A stretch of DNA of 24,898 nucleotides from PVC group bacterium (GCA_003565035.1 PXDP01000184.1:1-24898), one strand, 5' to 3'; positions 1 to 7,292 are shown, counted from the first letter of the stretch. Notes: a model not told the origin generated them from the sequence alone. Numbers and translations are program-made.

Positions 1-15
1 AAACCCGCGAACTTG

Positions 16-32
16 CCACGCCAGCGGCGTGG
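16..32. repeat. Short perfect hairpin, REP-like
   Basis: CCACGCC at 16-22 is the exact reverse complement of GGCGTGG at 26-32, with loop AGC. It is followed by GTAGCAGAGC. A compact GC-rich hairpin between genes is the form of REP/RAYT-type palindromes, but only one copy is visible in this window, so its repetitive nature is inferred. Confidence 0.45.
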
Positions 33-120
33 TAGCAGAGCCGTCCCGCGAATGTGCAGGGGAAAGGGCAGAAGACATCCGGAGGCGCCGCATCCTGCGG
101 CGGGGCAACGGAAAATGTAA

Positions 121-150
121 CCACGGATGGACACGGATGAACACGGATGT
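121..150. repeat. Three tandem 10-base ACACGGATG repeats
   Basis: Three consecutive near-identical decamers are seen: CCACGGATGG, ACACGGATGA and ACACGGATGT. From memory, this word is a widespread intergenic repeat in Verrucomicrobiota-like genomes, where it often generates spurious protein predictions. Its function is unknown. Confidence 0.6.
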
Positions 151-198
151 CTTTCCGCCGCAGACGGAGATAAGGGGTGTGGGGAAAGAACCAATAGC

Positions 199-220
199 CA
201 ACATCCAATGTTCAATGTTG
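199..220. repeat. Inverted repeat CAACAT...ATGTTG
   Basis: CAACAT at 199-204 pairs with ATGTTG at 215-220. A nested AACAT-CCA-ATGTT (200-212) is also perfect. It lies in repeat-rich noncoding sequence and looks like part of a dispersed palindromic element, not an operator of a nearby gene. Confidence 0.45.
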
Positions 221-307
221 AAGGGAGAAGGGGGAAGAAAAATCCCTGAGGGCACTGATTTCACTGAAGGCGTGGAGGCAAGGGGGGGCATCGGAAGGGT
301 TTCGGAG

Positions 308-325
308 GGGCGAATTTATTCGCCC
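308..325. repeat. GGGCGAAT/ATTCGCCC hairpin
   Basis: An 8-base perfect inverted repeat (308-315 with 318-325, two-base loop) is seen. On the plus strand it is followed within a few bases by TTGTTCTTTTTTC (329-341). That could make it a weak intrinsic terminator for a gene lying left of the window. It could equally be another dispersed palindrome. Confidence 0.4.
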
Positions 326-384
326 ACCTTGTTCTTTTTTCGATTTCCTTCCGTACCCAAGACCTCCGTGACGCCTCCGCAAGA

Positions 385-1227
385 TTAAAGCCGCTTTTGC
401 AGCTCCCGGCCGAGGATGAAGTCGATCAGGCGGTCAGGGGCGGTGCGGCTTAAGAGGGCTCCGAGGGTGGCGGGGAGGGTGACATGATAGCGGGTTCCTG
501 GACGGGATGCGGTGAGGGCATGTGCGATTTTACGGGCCACGGCTTCGGGGGGAAGCGCAAAGGGTTTGGTCGTTTTGGGGCCGGCCCGCTGGTTGAGTTC
601 TTTTTGGTAAAGGTCTGCAAAGCGGGAACCGTCCAGATTCACGTCTTCGCGGGTCATGCTGACCGCGTTTTCGCTGAAGCGGGTGACAATGGGGCCGGGT
701 TCGACAAGGCTGACATGGACGCCGGTGCCGCGCAATTCGACCCGCTGGGCATCGGCCAGGGCTTCCACCGCGAATTTGGAGGCGGAGTAAATGCCGAGAA
801 AGGGGAGGGCCACGCGTCCAACCACGCTGGAAATATGCACAATCCGCCCGTGTTTTCTCGCCAGCATGAGGGGGAGCACGGCATTGGTGAGTTCCTGGAG
901 GCCGAACACATTGGTTTCGAACTGACGGCGCATGGCCTCGCGGGTCAGATCCTCGAGGGCACCGGGCTGGCCGTAGCCGGCGTTGTTGACCAGTCCGTCG
1001 ATGCGGTCTCCGAGGCTGGCGACGGCGGTTTGGATGGAGTCCGGCGCCATGACATCGAGTTCGATGGGGTCAAAGCCTTTTTCGCGCAGCATTGCGAGGT
1101 CGGCGGATTTGCGGGCGGTGGGCCGGACGGTCCATCCGAGGGTGCGCATGTGTTCGGCGGCGGCGAGGCCGATGCCGGAGGAGCAGCCGGTGATGAGGAC
1201 GACGGGCTTGTTTTCCGGGGTGCTCAT
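385..1227 (-). CDS. Short-chain dehydrogenase/reductase (SDR)
   Basis: A 280-residue classical SDR that would reduce or oxidise a carbonyl/alcohol with NAD(P)H in the cytoplasm. The N-terminal Rossmann motif is TGCSSGIG (about residues 14-21). The structural NNAGYG motif is near residue 82, and the catalytic pair is in YSASK (about residues 147-151), with an upstream Ser in HISSVVG. Length fits single-domain SDRs of the 17-beta-hydroxysteroid/AKR-like group often annotated as SDR family oxidoreductase. The substrate cannot be read from sequence. The start ATG overlaps the stop of the upstream thioesterase by four bases (ATGA), so it is the last gene of the hemB-dcd-thioesterase-SDR operon and probably translationally coupled. 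An acyl or lipid-related substrate is possible given the thioesterase neighbour, but this is inference. Confidence 0.93.
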   Translation of the reverse strand: MSTPENKPVVLITGCSSGIGLAAAEHMRTLGWTVRPTARKSADLAMLREKGFDPIELDVMAPDSIQTAVASLGDRIDGLVNNAGYGQPGALEDLTREAMRRQFETNVFGLQELTNAVLPLMLARKHGRIVHISSVVGRVALPFLGIYSASKFAVEALADAQRVELRGTGVHVSLVEPGPIVTRFSENAVSMTREDVNLDGSRFADLYQKELNQRAGPKTTKPFALPPEAVARKIAHALTASRPGTRYHVTLPATLGALLSRTAPDRLIDFILGRELQKRL

Positions 1228-1640
1228 GCCTCGGGCTCCGCGACCTCGAAGAGGGGCTCGAGTTCTTCAATTTTGGCGGGGCGCCCCCGTTCGTTCAGGC
1301 CGGCGCCGGTGATGCGGCCGAGCAGCATGAGGGTATTGTCGGGTTGGCGCCGGATTTCCTGGACAAAGGCCCAGCGGATTCGCCCGACTTTTTCCAGCCG
1401 GACACTCACGGTGAAGGTGTCGCCGGGGCGGAGGGACTGCTTGTAATCCAGTTCCGCGCGCAGGACCACGAGAAAGATCCCTTTGGCGGTGAGGGCGGCG
1501 AAATCGACGTTTTGCGCCTTGAGAAATTCGTGGCGGGCGTGTTCGAGGTAGTTCTGGTAAACGGAATTGTTGACGATGCCCTGCAGATCACATTCGTAAT
1601 CGCGGACCTTGAGTTCGAGTTGATAGGGTGCTGTGGACAT
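1224..1640 (-). CDS. Acyl-CoA thioesterase, 4HBT/hotdog family
   Basis: A 138-residue single hotdog-fold protein of the YbgC/FadM/4-hydroxybenzoyl-CoA thioesterase type. The active-site region is visible as DLQGIVNNSVYQNYLEHAR (about residues 18-36), where the Asp is the expected catalytic residue and the helix follows. The typical later strand (ELDYKQSLRPGDTF) is present. It would hydrolyse a thioester such as acyl-CoA in the cytoplasm; chain length or aromatic preference is not readable. It starts 11 bases after the dcd stop and overlaps the SDR start by four bases. Length matches the family. Confidence 0.92.
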   Translation of the reverse strand: MSTAPYQLELKVRDYECDLQGIVNNSVYQNYLEHARHEFLKAQNVDFAALTAKGIFLVVLRAELDYKQSLRPGDTFTVSVRLEKVGRIRWAFVQEIRRQPDNTLMLLGRITGAGLNERGRPAKIEELEPLFEVAEPEA

Positions 1641-1651
1641 GGCGGGGAGAT

Positions 1652-2233
1652 TCAGACCCGGGGGAGGGTGACTTCCTGTTTCTGGTGTTGATATTTGCCC
1701 TGACGGGTCGCGTAGCAGGTGTCGCAGGGATCGCCTTCAAAGAAGATGAGCTGCACGATGCCTTCGTTGGCGTAGATGCGGCAATCGGCATGGGAGGCAT
1801 TGCTGATTTCCAGGGTGAGGTGGCCTTCCCAGCCGGCTTCCGCCGGCGTGAGGTTGGCGATACAGCCGATGCGGGCGTAGGTGCTTTTGCCGATGCAGAG
1901 GACGCTGATGTTGTCGGGAACTTTCAGGTATTCGAGGGCCACGCCCAGGCCGTAGGAGTGTGCGGGGAGAATGAAAAACTCTCCATGGCCGTCTTTTTGA
2001 AGTTCGACCTGTTCGAGGTTGGCGGGGTTGAATTTTTTGGGGTCGATGACGGTGCCGGGGATATGGCGGAAGATCCGGAAGTCCGCGGGAGAGAGGCGGA
2101 TGTCGTAGCCAAAGCTGCTCAGACCGAAGGAGAGGACCCGGCGGTCGTCCACCTTTGAGACCAGGGAGGGGGAAAAGGGGCTGATCATGCCCGCCTCGGC
2201 GGAGGCGGCGATCCATTTGTCATTTTTAATCAT
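1652..2233 (-). CDS. dcd: dCTP deaminase
   Basis: A 193-residue enzyme that deaminates dCTP to dUTP, feeding dUMP for thymidylate synthesis. Family landmarks are IGKSTYARIG (the phosphate-binding segment), TPAEAGWEGHLTLEISN (holding the catalytic Glu that activates water) and the C-terminal EGDPC...YQHQ region. The ATG at 2233 was chosen because it gives 193 residues, the usual length of trimeric bacterial Dcd. A GTG three codons upstream (2242) is an alternative. Either start lies inside the end of hemB, implying coupled translation. Whether it also has dUTPase activity (the bifunctional archaeal type) cannot be told. Together with thyA and folA near 16-17 kb, it completes much of a dTMP route. 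Confidence 0.95.
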   Translation of the reverse strand: MIKNDKWIAASAEAGMISPFSPSLVSKVDDRRVLSFGLSSFGYDIRLSPADFRIFRHIPGTVIDPKKFNPANLEQVELQKDGHGEFFILPAHSYGLGVALEYLKVPDNISVLCIGKSTYARIGCIANLTPAEAGWEGHLTLEISNASHADCRIYANEGIVQLIFFEGDPCDTCYATRQGKYQHQKQEVTLPRV

Positions 2234-3230
2234 GGGAAACACTTTCGTTCAGGGTTCGTGCCAGTTCAGGGGCAAAGTAGGTGAGAATCATGTCCGCGCC
2301 GGCGCGGCGGATACAGAGGACGCTTTCAAGCATGGCCTTTTCAAGGTCGATCCAGCCTTTTTCGGCGGCGGCGTGGATCATGGCGTATTCGCCGGACACC
2401 TGATAGGCGGCGACAGGCAGGCGGCTTTGCTGTTTGACGGCCAGCACGACATCGAGATACATGCCGGCGGGCTTGACCATGACCGCGTCGGCCCCTTCCC
2501 GGATGTCGAGTTCCACTTCCCGGAGGGCTTCCATGCGGTTGGCGGGGTCCATTTGATAGGTTTTTTTATCGGGCGGGCCCTGAAGCGGAGCGGCGTCGAG
2601 GGCTCCTCGGAACGGACCGTAAAAGCAGGAGGCGTATTTGGCGGAGTAAGCGAGAATGCAGGTTTGGGTGAGCCCGGCGGCATCGAGCGCGGCGCGCAAA
2701 ACGCCCACGCGGCCGTCCATCATATCGGAGGGGGCCACCCAGTCGGCCCCCGCCTCCCCGTGGAGAACCGCCATGCGGGCGAGGATGTCGAGGCTGGCGT
2801 CGTTGTCGATGCGGCCGTCGACCAGAATCCCGTCGTGACCGTGATCGGTATAGGGGTCGAGGGCGACATCGGTTTGCACGCAGAGATCCGGAAGCTCGGC
2901 TTTGAGGGCGCGGACCGCCCGGGGGACCAGGCCGTCGGGGTCCAGTGCGGAGGAGCCCCGGGGATCTTTTTGGGTGCTCTGACCGAAAAGGTTCACGGTG
3001 CGGATACCCAGAGGGATCAGGTCCGCGCAGGTTTCGACCAGGCGGTCCACCGACCAGCGGAACTGACCCGGGAGGGTGCCGATCGGCTGTTTTTCTCCCT
3101 GACCTTCACAGAGAAACATCGGGTAGATCAGATTTTCTGCGGAAAGACGGGTTTCGCGGACCAGTCCGCGGTGGGCCGGGGACTGTCGGAGTCGGCGGGG
3201 GCGATGGGGTAAATCGTACAAATTTTCCAT
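2226..3230 (-). CDS. hemB: Delta-aminolevulinic acid dehydratase (porphobilinogen synthase)
   Basis: A 334-residue cytosolic enzyme that condenses two 5-aminolevulinate molecules to porphobilinogen in tetrapyrrole/heme synthesis. The two Schiff-base lysines are in AYSAKYAS (K198) and MVKPAGMY (K253). The metal-binding segment reads DVALDPYTDHGHDG (121-134). The cysteines of the zinc-dependent class are replaced by Ala/Asp, so it belongs to the magnesium-type class seen, for example, in Pseudomonas. The ATG at 3230 has an AGGAG six bases upstream (3237-3241). It is first in a four-gene operon with dcd, whose start it overlaps. Pairing heme synthesis with dCTP deamination looks organisational, not functional. 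Confidence 0.97.
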   Translation of the reverse strand: MENLYDLPHRPRRLRQSPAHRGLVRETRLSAENLIYPMFLCEGQGEKQPIGTLPGQFRWSVDRLVETCADLIPLGIRTVNLFGQSTQKDPRGSSALDPDGLVPRAVRALKAELPDLCVQTDVALDPYTDHGHDGILVDGRIDNDASLDILARMAVLHGEAGADWVAPSDMMDGRVGVLRAALDAAGLTQTCILAYSAKYASCFYGPFRGALDAAPLQGPPDKKTYQMDPANRMEALREVELDIREGADAVMVKPAGMYLDVVLAVKQQSRLPVAAYQVSGEYAMIHAAAEKGWIDLEKAMLESVLCIRRAGADMILTYFAPELARTLNESVSHD

Positions 3231-3236
3231 GGGATT

Positions 3237-3241
3237 CTCCT
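3237..3241 (-). promoter_or_regulatory. Ribosome-binding site of hemB
   Basis: AGGAG on the minus strand, six bases before the hemB ATG; it fixes the start at 3230. Confidence 0.7.
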
Positions 3242-3376
3242 ATCGCAAAGCCGTCAAGAGACAAGCGGGAAAATCAAAAGACCGATAAAGTGAAAAAAGG
3301 TTGATTTTTACGATGGACAAATCCGGGCGAATTGACATTCGGGAGGAGTGCGTTACCCAACGTTCAGATCTAATCC

Positions 3377-3382
3377 AAGGAG
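3377..3382 (+). promoter_or_regulatory. Ribosome-binding site deciding the start of the acidic protein
   Basis: AAGGAG lies eight bases before the ATG at 3391. The open frame extends upstream to 3301, but that part has ordinary composition and no ribosome-binding site, so 3391 is preferred. Confidence 0.7.
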
Positions 3383-3390
3383 AATGCCAA

Positions 3391-3840
3391 ATGACACCGT
3401 TTTACGATTACATTGATGACGACGAAGATGAAGATTATTATGATGACTGGGGCTTTGACGACGAGGAGGAGGAAGACCTCGACGATGACGAGGATGATGA
3501 AGGCTTTGGCCCGTTTTTAGATGAGGAGTACGAGGAAGAGGGCACGGTCAGTGCGCTCGACCTGCTCGATGATCCTGATGAATTTGATCCCGATGATGAA
3601 GACGACCGTGAAGAAGCGGACTTTGAAGACATTGAGGATATTGACGAACTCCTTGACTTTGACGAAGAAGCCGAGCGTATTCTTGAAGATGATGACGAAA
3701 TTCCTCCCGAGGATCTCGATGCCTTCCGGGATGATGATGAGGAGGATGATGATGATGATGAAGAATATGATGAAGAGTACGACGAGGAGGATGAAGACTA
3801 TGATTATGACGATTTCGATGACGATGACGATGACGACTGA
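3391..3840 (+). CDS. Ultra-acidic Asp/Glu-rich protein of unknown function
   Basis: I do not recognise this protein. It is 149 residues long with 59 Asp and 35 Glu (63 percent acidic), only three Arg and no Lys, so net charge is near -90. Tyr and Phe are scattered through it, and the last eight residues are FDDDDDDD. A slightly more mixed middle (about residues 50-112: SALDLLDD, IDELLDFDEEAERIL) could form helices; the rest should be disordered. No signal peptide is seen, so it is probably cytoplasmic. Possible roles by analogy are a histone or DNA mimic, an RNA polymerase delta-like acidic tail protein, a metal (Ca/Mg) buffer, or a chaperone for basic proteins; none is supported by a recognised domain. 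GAT/GAC/GAG codon mixing indicates selection at protein level and not simple triplet expansion. The next gene starts 103 bases downstream. Confidence 0.75.
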   Translation: MTPFYDYIDDDEDEDYYDDWGFDDEEEEDLDDDEDDEGFGPFLDEEYEEEGTVSALDLLDDPDEFDPDDEDDREEADFEDIEDIDELLDFDEEAERILEDDDEIPPEDLDAFRDDDEEDDDDDEEYDEEYDEEDEDYDYDDFDDDDDDD

Positions 3841-3877
3841 CCGTTCCGTGATCTCAGGCTGAATTTTTCGGCAACAC

Positions 3878-3906
3878 TTGGTTCTCGTACAGAAAACCCT
3901 TATGCG
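3878..3906 (+). promoter_or_regulatory. Possible promoter before the exported coiled-coil gene
   Basis: TTGGTT (3878-3883) and TATGCG (3901-3906) are 17 bases apart and lie about 40 bases before the ATG at 3944. The -10 match is poor, so this is only a candidate. The downstream leader carries GAAAGGA at 3933-3939. Confidence 0.25.
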
Positions 3907-3943
3907 GTAGACTGTACGGGAACTTTTTATTTGAAAGGACCCC

Positions 3944-4810
3944 ATGCACATTTCCAGAGTTTGTTCCAGAGTTTGTTCTACGGTTGGTGGACTTTTGCTG
4001 CTGTTGCTGCCCCGGTTGTCGCCCGGAGCGGATTTTGTTCAGCTACGGGACGGGCGTCGTATCGAAGGGCGAATCGTTGAAGAGCGGCCGGATGCGATCC
4101 ACATTGAAACCCAGCGGAACGAGGCCGGCACGATTCGGCAGATTCTGATTATATCCGCCACGGAGATCAGTACCTGGTCCGCCTCCTCACCCCGTGAGCG
4201 CCTTGCGGATCCGTCTGCGGGTGAGGAGGAACCGGCCACGTTCCAGGCGCAGTCGGGCACTGCATATGTAGAGCGCCTGTTGCGGGAGGCCGAGTCGCTG
4301 GTGCTGCAGAAGGACTACGACTTGGCCCTGGAGCGTTTTCAGAGCGCGGCCGACAGCGCGGGCGAGGGGCTGGAGGCACTGACACCGGATCAGCGGGCGG
4401 ATTCCCTGGCGCTGCGGGCCCACGCGCTCCGCCTGCTTGGGGCGGCACTGGACGGTAAAATGGATCACTTGAATATGCTGGCCGGCGGCTGGGATGAGTT
4501 GCTGCGCGCTGAGCAGCGCCGACTCCGGCGGGAATGGGACCAATTGCAGGCTGAGCGGCTTCGCGACGGCGAACGCCGGGCGGACCTCGGTCAGGCTCAG
4601 CGCCGCGCGGATCAGGATTCCCGTGAGAAAGAACTCCGGGATCAGATTGAGTTGTTGAGCACCCGGGAGACGCAGTCCGCCGAATTTCAACGGCGGATTG
4701 AAGAGGAGCGGGTGCGCACGGAGGCCCATCGACGCCTGAATCAGGAACGGATTCAGCAGGCAACCCGTGCCGCGACAGAGGCCCGGCGGCAGGCACAGCG
4801 GAGGCGCTGA
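3944..4810 (+). CDS. Exported coiled-coil protein with N-terminal Sm/SH3-like segment, function unknown
   Basis: 288 residues. An N-terminal signal peptide is clear: a basic n-region, six consecutive Leu (about 18-23) and a likely cut after SPGA, so the protein is exported. Residues 30-75 (VQLRDGRRIEGRIVEE...ISATEIST) resemble a small beta-barrel, Sm/SH3-like fold of the type found in envelope proteins of PVC bacteria. Residues about 105-165 have TPR-like helices (DYDLALERFQSAADSA). From about 185 to the end, a highly charged Arg/Glu/Gln helix reads as a long coiled coil ending in RRQAQRRR. GAAAGGA precedes the ATG. The stop overlaps the start of the glutaminyl cyclase by one base (TGATG), so the two are co-translated. 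The signal-peptide n-region contains a duplicated SRVC encoded by a 12-base tandem repeat. No specific function can be assigned. Confidence 0.88.
   Translation: MHISRVCSRVCSTVGGLLLLLLPRLSPGADFVQLRDGRRIEGRIVEERPDAIHIETQRNEAGTIRQILIISATEISTWSASSPRERLADPSAGEEEPATFQAQSGTAYVERLLREAESLVLQKDYDLALERFQSAADSAGEGLEALTPDQRADSLALRAHALRLLGAALDGKMDHLNMLAGGWDELLRAEQRRLRREWDQLQAERLRDGERRADLGQAQRRADQDSREKELRDQIELLSTRETQSAEFQRRIEEERVRTEAHRRLNQERIQQATRAATEARRQAQRRR
3952..3978 (+). repeat. 12-base tandem duplication inside a signal peptide
   Basis: CCAGAGTTTGTT occurs at 3954-3965 and again at 3966-3977, with the period running slightly beyond. It is in frame and duplicates SRVC in the n-region of the preceding gene's signal peptide. 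Confidence 0.7.
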
Positions 4811-5586
4811 TGCGTCTTTCGCGGCTTGCGGGTCTGCTTTTCATCTGGACGCTGACGGCTTGCCGAGAGGCCGGCACCGTATCTGTCCGGGAAGATCCGG
4901 TCTTCCGTCCGCAGATTCTGGAGCGCCTTCCGCACGATCCCGAAGCCTTTACCCAGGGTCTGTTGATTGACGGGAATGTCTGGCTGGAAAGCACTGGCCT
5001 TTACGGTCACTCGGAGCTGCGTGAAGTGCGCAAAAATGACGGGGAGGTGCTTCGACGGGTCGCCCTGTCGCCGCGGCTTTTTGGTGAGGGACTTGCGTTG
5101 TGGCGGGGACGGCTGTATCAGCTCACCTGGCGGGAACGGACTGCGATTGTCTACGACCGTGACACCTTTGAGGAACTCGAACGCTTCCGGTATCCCGGAG
5201 AGGGCTGGGGGCTGACCAACAACGATGAGGTGTTGTTTATGAGCGACGGCAGTGCGGAGATCCGGGTGCTCGGCCCTTTAAGCTTTCGGGAGCTGCGACG
5301 TTTTGAAGTGCGCGGCGCACGGGGGCCGGTCACGCAGCTCAATGAACTGGAGTGGATCGACGGAGAGATTTGGGCAAATATTTTTAAAACCCGCTGGATC
5401 GTGCGCTTTTCTCCGGAGGATGGCCGGGTCATCGGCTTTGTTGATCTGCATCATTTGCCGCTTGCGGAAGATGTGCATCCCGGTCAGGACGTGCTCAACG
5501 GCATCGCGGTCGATCCGGCCACGGGTGATATCTGGGTCACCGGAAAAAAATGGAAAGCACTCTACCGGATCGAACGTCCGGAATGA
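4810..5586 (+). CDS. Glutaminyl-peptide cyclotransferase, beta-propeller type, lipoprotein
   Basis: 258 residues, matching the plant/bacterial type glutamine cyclotransferase family (five-bladed beta-propeller), which converts N-terminal Gln of peptides to pyroglutamate and releases ammonia. Recognisable blocks are FTQGLLIDGNVWLESTG (about 42-58), GWGLTNN, then LNELEWIDGEIWANIFKT and VLNGIAVDPATGDIWVTGKKW near the C-terminus. The N-terminus has a short hydrophobic stretch ending LTAC (C18), a good lipobox, so the enzyme is probably anchored on the periplasmic side. It is coupled to the exported coiled-coil gene by a one-base overlap. Its stop lies three bases from the stop of the convergent VC0807-like gene. 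Its substrate among exported peptides is unknown. Confidence 0.93.
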   Translation: MRLSRLAGLLFIWTLTACREAGTVSVREDPVFRPQILERLPHDPEAFTQGLLIDGNVWLESTGLYGHSELREVRKNDGEVLRRVALSPRLFGEGLALWRGRLYQLTWRERTAIVYDRDTFEELERFRYPGEGWGLTNNDEVLFMSDGSAEIRVLGPLSFRELRRFEVRGARGPVTQLNELEWIDGEIWANIFKTRWIVRFSPEDGRVIGFVDLHHLPLAEDVHPGQDVLNGIAVDPATGDIWVTGKKWKALYRIERPE

Positions 5587-5589
5587 GTG

Positions 5590-6312
5590 CTATTCGCTTT
5601 TTGCTTTGGCCTTTTCGCGCAGATCGGGATGCAGGACATCTTCGAGCATATGCCCGGTGTTCGCTTCGATGCCTTTGATGAGTTTGAGAAGGGCCACCAT
5701 CATCATGCCCATGCTGGGGAGAACAATCACCGGCCAGCTCAGGGCGGTCATGCGCCCGATTTGACGGTTGAACTCCTCGGTGCCTGATTCGGCGGTGACA
5801 ATCCAGGAAGCCAGGCCGTAATTGAGGACTGCGCTGATGACAAAGGAGGCGGCAATCCAGTAGGTGCAGGTGAGCATCACCGCAGCAAAGGCTTTTTGTG
5901 TGCCTTTTTCGGCCAGAGACGTTTCAATTTGATCCACATCAAACAGCTCGGGCGAGAAAAGAATCCGGTGCACAAAAGGTTTTTTCGATTTTGCGGTGGC
6001 GAGAATGATCAGACCGAACAGCAGCGGCACCGCCGCTTCTTTCACGGCAATCCACTGGGAGGGGATGCGGATCAGGCCAATGACCCCGGTAATCAGAATG
6101 CTCACAAATCCGATAACCGAGAACAGGTTCACTTTATCCCGGCGGAAATAGTCGTAGATGCCGTATCCGATGGGGAATGCGAGGGAGACCACGAGCACAG
6201 CGGAGGGGGGCAGAGGAAACCAGTCGGCCCCTTTGGAGAGGAGCACAGACGGCAGGATGACGTTGAGGGCCAGGTTGAGCCAGAGATTTTCGCGTTTGGG
6301 TGTGGGCATCAT
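5590..6312 (-). CDS. VC0807-like multi-pass membrane protein
   Basis: 240 residues with about five or six hydrophobic helices. Landmarks are an N-terminal NLALNVILPSVLLSKG, the segment AFPIGYGIYDYFRRDK, then SVIGFVSILITGVIGLI and a central KEAAVPLLFGLIIL. The pattern matches the loosely described VC0807 family, distantly related to septation protein A-like membrane proteins; the function of that family is not established. The C-terminus is a charged cytoplasmic tail (HPDLREKAKAKSE). The start ATG overlaps the antiporter stop by four bases (ATGATG), so it is the last gene of the TPR-exosortase-uup-exchanger operon. A second ATG immediately follows the first. Confidence 0.85.
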   Translation of the reverse strand: MMPTPKRENLWLNLALNVILPSVLLSKGADWFPLPPSAVLVVSLAFPIGYGIYDYFRRDKVNLFSVIGFVSILITGVIGLIRIPSQWIAVKEAAVPLLFGLIILATAKSKKPFVHRILFSPELFDVDQIETSLAEKGTQKAFAAVMLTCTYWIAASFVISAVLNYGLASWIVTAESGTEEFNRQIGRMTALSWPVIVLPSMGMMMVALLKLIKGIEANTGHMLEDVLHPDLREKAKAKSE

Positions 6313-7292
6313 GTAATCCGTTCAGAAGCAAGAAGTGGGTGAATAAGCCAGAAAAGATAGCCGGCGTAAGCGGCGAGGAGCAGGAGACCTTCGAAGCGGT
6401 TGATGCGGCCGGGGCGGTTGTGTCCGTACCCAATCAAAAAGAGAGAGAAGGTCAGAAGAAAGACGGTCAGCAGATCGCGGGTGAGGACCTCGGGTTCCGT
6501 CGCCATGGGGGCAATACTGCCTGCCAGTCCGGTTACCGCGAGCGTATTAAAGAGATTGGAGCCGACAATATTGCCCACGATGAGTTCATGTTCTCCTTTC
6601 CGCAGGGAGGCGAAGCCGGCGGCCAGTTCGGGAAGCGAGGTTCCCAGGGCGACCACAGAAAGTCCGATGACCATATCGCTGACGCCCAGTGCGGTGGCGA
6701 TTTTGACCGATCCCCAGACCAGGGCCCGAGAGCTGAGGATGAGAACCAGCAGACCTCCCGCCAGCTGTCCTGCGGCTTTCCGCATTGATATTTTTTTTTG
6801 GGCCAGCTTGTTTTCAAGTTCGACGGCTATGGGGTCCTGCGGCTGGCTCAGAGATGACCGCACTAAATAGATGAGGATGATGCAGAAGATCAGGAGCATA
6901 AGAAGACCTTCATTGCGGCTGATTTCATGATTGAGCATAAAAAAGACGGCAATGAGGGTGACAAGGGTGAGGATTGGAAGTTCTTTGCGCAGGATGCCGG
7001 ATTGGAAGCGGATCGGGGATACGACCGCAATGAGTCCGAGGATCAGCGCGATGTTGGCGATATTGGAGCCCAGGGCATTTCCGACCGCGAGGGCAGGGGT
7101 CCCCTGCAGAGCGGCCAGGGCGGAGACAATCAACTCCGGAACGGAGGTGCCGAAGCCGATGATAACGATTCCGATGATCAGCGGGGATATGCCGGTCCGC
7201 CGGGCGATGACGGCGGCACCGTCGATAAAGCGGTCGGAACTCTGCGCGAGAAAAAGGAGACCGAAAAGGACAGCAAGGAAAGGCAACAGCAT
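6309..7292 (-). CDS. Calcium/sodium antiporter, CaCA family (YrbG-like)
   Basis: A membrane exchanger of 327 residues that would swap Ca2+ (or K+) for Na+ across the inner membrane. Both inverted alpha repeats are clear: GFGTSVPELIVSAL with GNALGSNIANI in the first half, and ALGTSLPELAAGF with GNIVGSNLFNT in the second. The paired GTS-PE Glu residues and Asn are those of the ion-binding site. About ten helices are present, with a loop in the middle (about residues 150-180, ELENKLAQKK). The ATG at 7292 was chosen because it puts MLLPFLAVLFGLLFLA at the N-terminus as in YrbG relatives; an upstream in-frame start (7331) would lie inside uup. It begins four bases after the uup stop. Confidence 0.95.
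   Translation of the reverse strand: MLLPFLAVLFGLLFLAQSSDRFIDGAAVIARRTGISPLIIGIVIIGFGTSVPELIVSALAALQGTPALAVGNALGSNIANIALILGLIAVVSPIRFQSGILRKELPILTLVTLIAVFFMLNHEISRNEGLLMLLIFCIILIYLVRSSLSQPQDPIAVELENKLAQKKISMRKAAGQLAGGLLVLILSSRALVWGSVKIATALGVSDMVIGLSVVALGTSLPELAAGFASLRKGEHELIVGNIVGSNLFNTLAVTGLAGSIAPMATEPEVLTRDLLTVFLLTFSLFLIGYGHNRPGRINRFEGLLLLAAYAGYLFWLIHPLLASERIT

Larger units (their letters stand above)
1..384. other. Noncoding, repeat-rich intergenic stretch
   Basis: No credible gene is seen here. A 119-codon open frame on the plus strand (29-388) reads through dispersed repeats and looks spurious. The stretch holds a perfect short hairpin at 16-32, three 10-base ACACGGATG-type repeats at 121-150, a CAACAT/ATGTTG inverted pair at 199-220, and a hairpin at 308-325 followed by a T-rich run. 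Near the end the text alternates CGTGACGCCTCCG-like words. I recall similar words between genes of Verrucomicrobiota and relatives, but could not check this. The minus-strand operon ends at 385, so this is its downstream flank. Confidence 0.7.

Noticed and set aside
29..388. 119-codon plus-strand open frame
   Set aside because: It reads through dispersed repeats (the NHGWTRMNTD-type translation of ACACGGATG repeats), has no domain and no ribosome-binding site.
2187..3212. 341-codon plus-strand open frame opposite hemB
   Set aside because: Antisense shadow of a conserved enzyme in GC-rich DNA; no recognisable domain.
3332..3337. Perfect TTGACA ahead of the acidic-protein gene
   Set aside because: No acceptable -10 box is found 15-19 bases downstream, so a promoter call is not supported.
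3369..3374. TCTAAT as a -10 box before the acidic-protein gene
   Set aside because: No -35 partner at proper spacing, and a start there would fall on the ribosome-binding site.
3517..3951. Ile/Val-rich 144-codon minus-strand frame that could suggest a membrane protein
   Set aside because: ATC/GTC codons are simply the reverse complements of the GAT/GAC codons of the acidic protein; hydrophobicity is an artefact.
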